Assembly: GCA_945864585.1 (NCBI GenBank)
Contig: CAMBCF010000054.1
Span: forward strand, 1 to 33,427
Source of the DNA: Bordetella parapertussis
GTDB taxonomy: Bacteria > Pseudomonadota > Gammaproteobacteria > Burkholderiales > SG8-41
Length of the DNA stretch: 33,427 nt
Direction: 5' to 3'
The position numbers were made by a program, and so were the translations under genes. Below are positions 30,893 through 33,427 of this stretch, in pieces. The notes under the pieces are model-generated. The model searched no databases and was not told the DNA's origin. It saw nothing but the letters and a program-made list of their open reading frames with translations. The first letter of the stretch is position 1, and each line of letters starts with the position of its first letter.

Positions 30893-31834
30893 ATGACAGA
30901 AGCCAAACGCATCAAAGGCGTACTCGCCCCGGTGTGCACACCCTTCAGAGCCGACTACAGCCCCGACCACAATCGCTTTGTCGCACAATGCAGCTGGATG
31001 CTGGGCCAGGGCTCCGGCCTTGCGGTGTTCGGCACCAACAGCGAAGCGAATTCTCTGTCGGTCAACGAACGCATGGCGCTGCTCGACTCACTGCTTGCCG
31101 CAGGGCTGGACCCCGCGCGCATGATGCCCGGCACCGGCTGCTGCGCGTTTACCGACACCGTGCGCCTCACCGAGCACGCAGTCAAAGCCGGTTGCGCGGG
31201 TGTGCTGATGCTGCCGCCGTTTTACTACAAGGATGTCACTGAAGAAGGTTTGTTCCGCACCTTCTCCGAAGTCATTGAACACGTGGGCGATGCGCGGCTG
31301 CAAATTTATCTCTATCACATCCCGCCGGTTGCAGTGGTCGCGATCACGCCCAAGCTGGTCGAGCGGCTGTTGAAGCGCTACCCCAAAGCCATCGCCGGCA
31401 TGAAAGACAGCTCCGGCGACTGGAACAACACCAAAGTCTTCCTCGATGCGTTCGCGAAGCAGGGCTTCGATGTGTTTGTGGGCAGCGAATCCTTCCTGCT
31501 TGCCAACATGCGCAACCACGGTGCGGGCTGCATCTCCGCCACCGCGAATGTGAACCCGGCGGCGATCGACAAACTCTACCGCGAGTGGAAAAACGCCGAC
31601 GCCGATGCACAGCAGGCGCACCTGGATGTGGTGCGCAAAACCACCGGCCAGTACATCATGATCCCCGCCTTGAAAGCGGTAATCGCGCACTACGCACGCG
31701 ATCCCGAGTGGGTAACAGTGCGCCCGCCGCTGGTGGAACTCACCGCTACGCAGGCGCAAACGGTGGTGGACGGACTGCAGAAGCTGGGCTTTGATATGCC
31801 GGGGCTGGCGAAGGCGGAGGCCGCTGTCGCCTGA
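30893..31834 (+). CDS. dihydrodipicolinate synthase (DapA) family aldolase/lyase
   Basis: This 313-residue (beta/alpha)8 protein is a class I aldolase of the DHDPS/N-acetylneuraminate lyase family. The Schiff-base lysine is Lys171 in IAGMKDSSGDW, and the catalytic tyrosine is Tyr141 in YLYHIPP. The pyruvate-binding loop reads FGTNSEANSLS rather than the GTTGE form of true DapA, so a catabolic 2-keto-acid aldolase or dehydratase is more likely than lysine synthesis. GAGGAG lies six bases before the ATG at 30893. It is divergent from the SBP and DenD-like genes; together they suggest a sugar-acid or hydroxy-acid route. Confidence 0.88.
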   Translation: MTEAKRIKGVLAPVCTPFRADYSPDHNRFVAQCSWMLGQGSGLAVFGTNSEANSLSVNERMALLDSLLAAGLDPARMMPGTGCCAFTDTVRLTEHAVKAGCAGVLMLPPFYYKDVTEEGLFRTFSEVIEHVGDARLQIYLYHIPPVAVVAITPKLVERLLKRYPKAIAGMKDSSGDWNNTKVFLDAFAKQGFDVFVGSESFLLANMRNHGAGCISATANVNPAAIDKLYREWKNADADAQQAHLDVVRKTTGQYIMIPALKAVIAHYARDPEWVTVRPPLVELTATQAQTVVDGLQKLGFDMPGLAKAEAAVA

Positions 31835-31835
31835 C

Positions 31836-31851
31836 GCGCCACGCGTGGCGC
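31836..31851. terminator. 16-bp perfect palindrome between convergent genes
   Basis: GCGCCACGCGTGGCGC is a perfect palindrome starting one base after the TGA of the DapA-like gene and ending at the stop of the XRE gene. It could fold as a short stem but has no loop and no U-tract, so terminator activity is only a guess. Confidence 0.3.
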
Positions 31852-32216
31852 TACGCCGCGCGTCGTTTCTGCGCCGGCTTTGATGCCGCGCTCTGCGCAA
31901 GCGCGGCATGCAGTTTTACGAGCACTGTGCTGCTCACTTGGCTCTGCGCCTCAATCTTGCTGATGTACGCTTGCGTCACGCCCATGCGTTTCGCCAATTC
32001 CGATTGGGTAAGCCGCGCCTGTATCCTGGCCAGCGCAATCGGGTTATCAACATAGTCCTCCAACTCGAACGGCACGTAATCACCATCCTTTGATCGTGTT
32101 GTCTTGCGACCGGCAAGCTGGCCGGCGATTTCCGCACGCAGCGTGCGATAGACCGAAATCGGCAACAGGACATACTCGTCTTTGCCGTCCAGTGATCTGA
32201 TTTTTTGCAAAGTCAT
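31851..32216 (-). CDS. XRE-family helix-turn-helix protein, antitoxin-like
   Basis: This 121-residue protein has an N-terminal strand-rich part (IRSLDGKDEYVLLPISVYRTLRAE), like the Phd/HigA-type antitoxin leader that contacts a toxin. A Cro/CI helix-turn-helix follows at about residues 65-95 (LTQSELAKRMGVTQAYISKIE). A basic tail ends KPAQKRRAA. The ATG at 32216 has GGAG ten bases upstream. No toxin gene is present on either side: upstream lies a 106-base gap and the end of a restriction-like gene. It is therefore an orphan antitoxin or a stand-alone regulator. Confidence 0.75.
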   Translation of the reverse strand: MTLQKIRSLDGKDEYVLLPISVYRTLRAEIAGQLAGRKTTRSKDGDYVPFELEDYVDNPIALARIQARLTQSELAKRMGVTQAYISKIEAQSQVSSTVLVKLHAALAQSAASKPAQKRRAA

Positions 32217-32322
32217 TTGTAAGCATCTCCACGGGATTTGATGTGCTCGATGGCGAAAGGTATTTAAATGGTTATGTCCAGCCAACGCACGGCTAACAGG
32301 TAGCCACCCTTCTGATTTAATC

Positions 32323-33427
32323 CTATAGAAGCATCTTGTCTAACTGCCCTCGCACGTCCATTCCATCTTCATTTAAAAATACCATCAAAAACAAACACTT
32401 ACATTCACTTTTCTCTGCCCACAGTCGCCCTACCTGATCCTTTTCAATTTCGCTTAGCATCTGGCGCAAATGCTCGCCCTTATATTCGACGACCAAAATG
32501 CGCCCGTCGAGCAGTTCGCAAATGAAGTCCGGGAAAAATCTGCCGTGTGAAGTCGGCAACCAGAATGCACCGGCAGCATCACGCTCAAGATTGCGCACCC
32601 AATGTTTCACTTTCGGATGGCTATCGATAACGACTGCACACTTGAACTCTTCGGTACCGTCTTCCAGTTTTGCGATCACCGGATAAAAGTGGCGATCAAA
32701 TCGCCACTTGCCGCGATACCGATCCGTCGCACCGACGGCGTAATTGCCGGGCAGAAACGCAAAACTCTTGTGTATATCGGCCCTGATCTCCCAACCGCCA
32801 TCCAGCACCAATTGCTTGAACTGACGCTTGGCTGCTTCCGCTCGCAGTTCTTCGATCCGCGAATTGAGACGCCGTGCCAACTGATAGCGCGCTCGCGCCA
32901 GCGACGCCAATGAAAAATGCTGCTCGTTCATCAGATACAAGATCACGGCTTTCAGATAAGTGCGTAGGTGTGCTTGCATGATATCCGGCTGACGCGCTTC
33001 CCTATCCAGCCAGCGCACCAGGTCATCTTCTGTGAGTGTGGTGCCGAGAGCGCCGAGTTCCAGTTGTCCGGCGTCGGCCTTTCCGACTTTCACTTTTGCA
33101 CCGTCGAGATAAACCTCGAACGCATTCGCCTGCTCAACGATTTGAAAACCCGGCAGCACCACCTTATCCGCCAGCAAATCGAGCGTAACTTCCTCCAGCA
33201 CGGCCTCGCGCTCAATCAGTTCCAGTTCACCCTGCGTGCGATAGCACAGCCACGGCACAGGCGCGAATACAGCGCCACGCGACACCGGCGCCAGTTGCGC
33301 CGCGACTATTGCATTGTGCTGCGCAATTGCGCGCTCGACTTTTTCCTTGTTGGCAGCGCCACGCTGCACCGCTGTAAGATGTTCCGCTAACGAGTCGCTG
33401 ATGTGGCCGGTAACTATCGCACGCTTG
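32323..33427 (-). CDS. C-terminal part of a type III restriction enzyme/DEAD-box helicase-like protein
   Basis: The frame is open to the right window edge (RAIVTGHISDSLAEHLTAVQ just before the edge) and ends at TAG 32323-32325. The visible ~367 residues match the end of type III restriction Res-type proteins: AANKEKVERAIAQHN, a long helical and beta middle, and a nuclease core with FFPDFICELLDGRILVVEYKG. That core is a PD-(D/E)xK arrangement with Asp in PDF and Glu-x-Lys in VEYKG. The motor domain would lie outside the window. The short interspersed motif at 32387-32404 falls inside the frame near the C-terminus. Whether a Mod methylase accompanies it cannot be seen. Confidence 0.75.
   Translation of the reverse strand, partial: KRAIVTGHISDSLAEHLTAVQRGAANKEKVERAIAQHNAIVAAQLAPVSRGAVFAPVPWLCYRTQGELELIEREAVLEEVTLDLLADKVVLPGFQIVEQANAFEVYLDGAKVKVGKADAGQLELGALGTTLTEDDLVRWLDREARQPDIMQAHLRTYLKAVILYLMNEQHFSLASLARARYQLARRLNSRIEELRAEAAKRQFKQLVLDGGWEIRADIHKSFAFLPGNYAVGATDRYRGKWRFDRHFYPVIAKLEDGTEEFKCAVVIDSHPKVKHWVRNLERDAAGAFWLPTSHGRFFPDFICELLDGRILVVEYKGEHLRQMLSEIEKDQVGRLWAEKSECKCLFLMVFLNEDGMDVRGQLDKMLL
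32387..32404 (+). repeat. short interspersed motif, copy 6, inside the restriction-like frame
   Basis: AAAAACAAACACTTACAT lies within the C-terminal coding part of the restriction-like gene, where the minus strand encodes CKCLFL. Confidence 0.55.

Noticed and set aside
1-33427. tRNA, rRNA, riboswitch or CRISPR loci
   Set aside because: No sequence with a tRNA T-loop and acceptor pattern, rRNA core, recognised aptamer or regular repeat-spacer array was seen by eye on either strand; no dedicated search was possible.

Overview
The window looks like a chromosomal segment from an uncultured betaproteobacterium, most likely Burkholderiales. GC content is high. There are six complete Bug/TctC-type periplasmic solute receptors plus relics of others, an expansion typical of that order. 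Around them lie catabolic genes: an OYE-type ene-reductase, a sugar-acid dehydratase, a PQQ alcohol dehydrogenase with cytochrome c, a Rieske ring-hydroxylating dioxygenase, a LigAB-type extradiol dioxygenase, a class II aldolase, CocE and alpha/beta hydrolases, a 2-hydroxyacid dehydrogenase, a DenD-like dehydrogenase and a DapA-family aldolase. I see no rRNA, tRNA, CRISPR array or phage genes.

Layout. 1-3253 is a chain of gene fragments joined end to end: two-partner secretion TpsB, two TpsA pieces, an MFS transporter piece, and a methyltransferase missing its front. 3250-6652 is a minus-strand operon (DUF336 protein, IlvD/Edd dehydratase, OYE reductase) with overlapping genes and a near-consensus sigma70 promoter carrying a dyad operator. 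6814-8879 holds a PQQ dehydrogenase with a lanthanide-type Asp-x-Asp signature and its cytochrome c. 8985-13837 holds the aromatic-degradation genes: Rieske alpha and beta subunits, a divergent Bug receptor, and LigA-LigB-aldolase. 13910-14515 is a toxin-antitoxin locus with a frameshifted toxin. 14558-24025 is rich in Bug receptors, with two hydrolases and a 2-hydroxyacid dehydrogenase.

24255-25605 is the most interesting locus. It encodes a UGSC-family protein in which an in-frame TGA (24567-24569) sits exactly at the U of the motif. A two-stem hairpin with a GU-containing loop follows, as expected for a bacterial SECIS element. A gene caller would split this selenoprotein at the TGA. A separate internal deletion with frame change at about 24797 removes the middle of the same protein. 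25656-31834 carries an SDR lacking its catalytic Ser and Tyr, DUF1330, CocE hydrolase, DenD-like, SBP and DapA-like genes. 31851-33427 ends with an orphan XRE regulator and the 3' part of a type III restriction or helicase-like gene.

Two window-wide themes stand out. First, intergenic DNA is loaded with palindromic repeats of at least eight families, plus a 16-bp interspersed motif (AAAAACAANNANTTAC) found both between and inside genes. Second, there are many broken genes and deletion joints. These could be real genome decay or joins made during assembly, and sequence alone cannot tell which.
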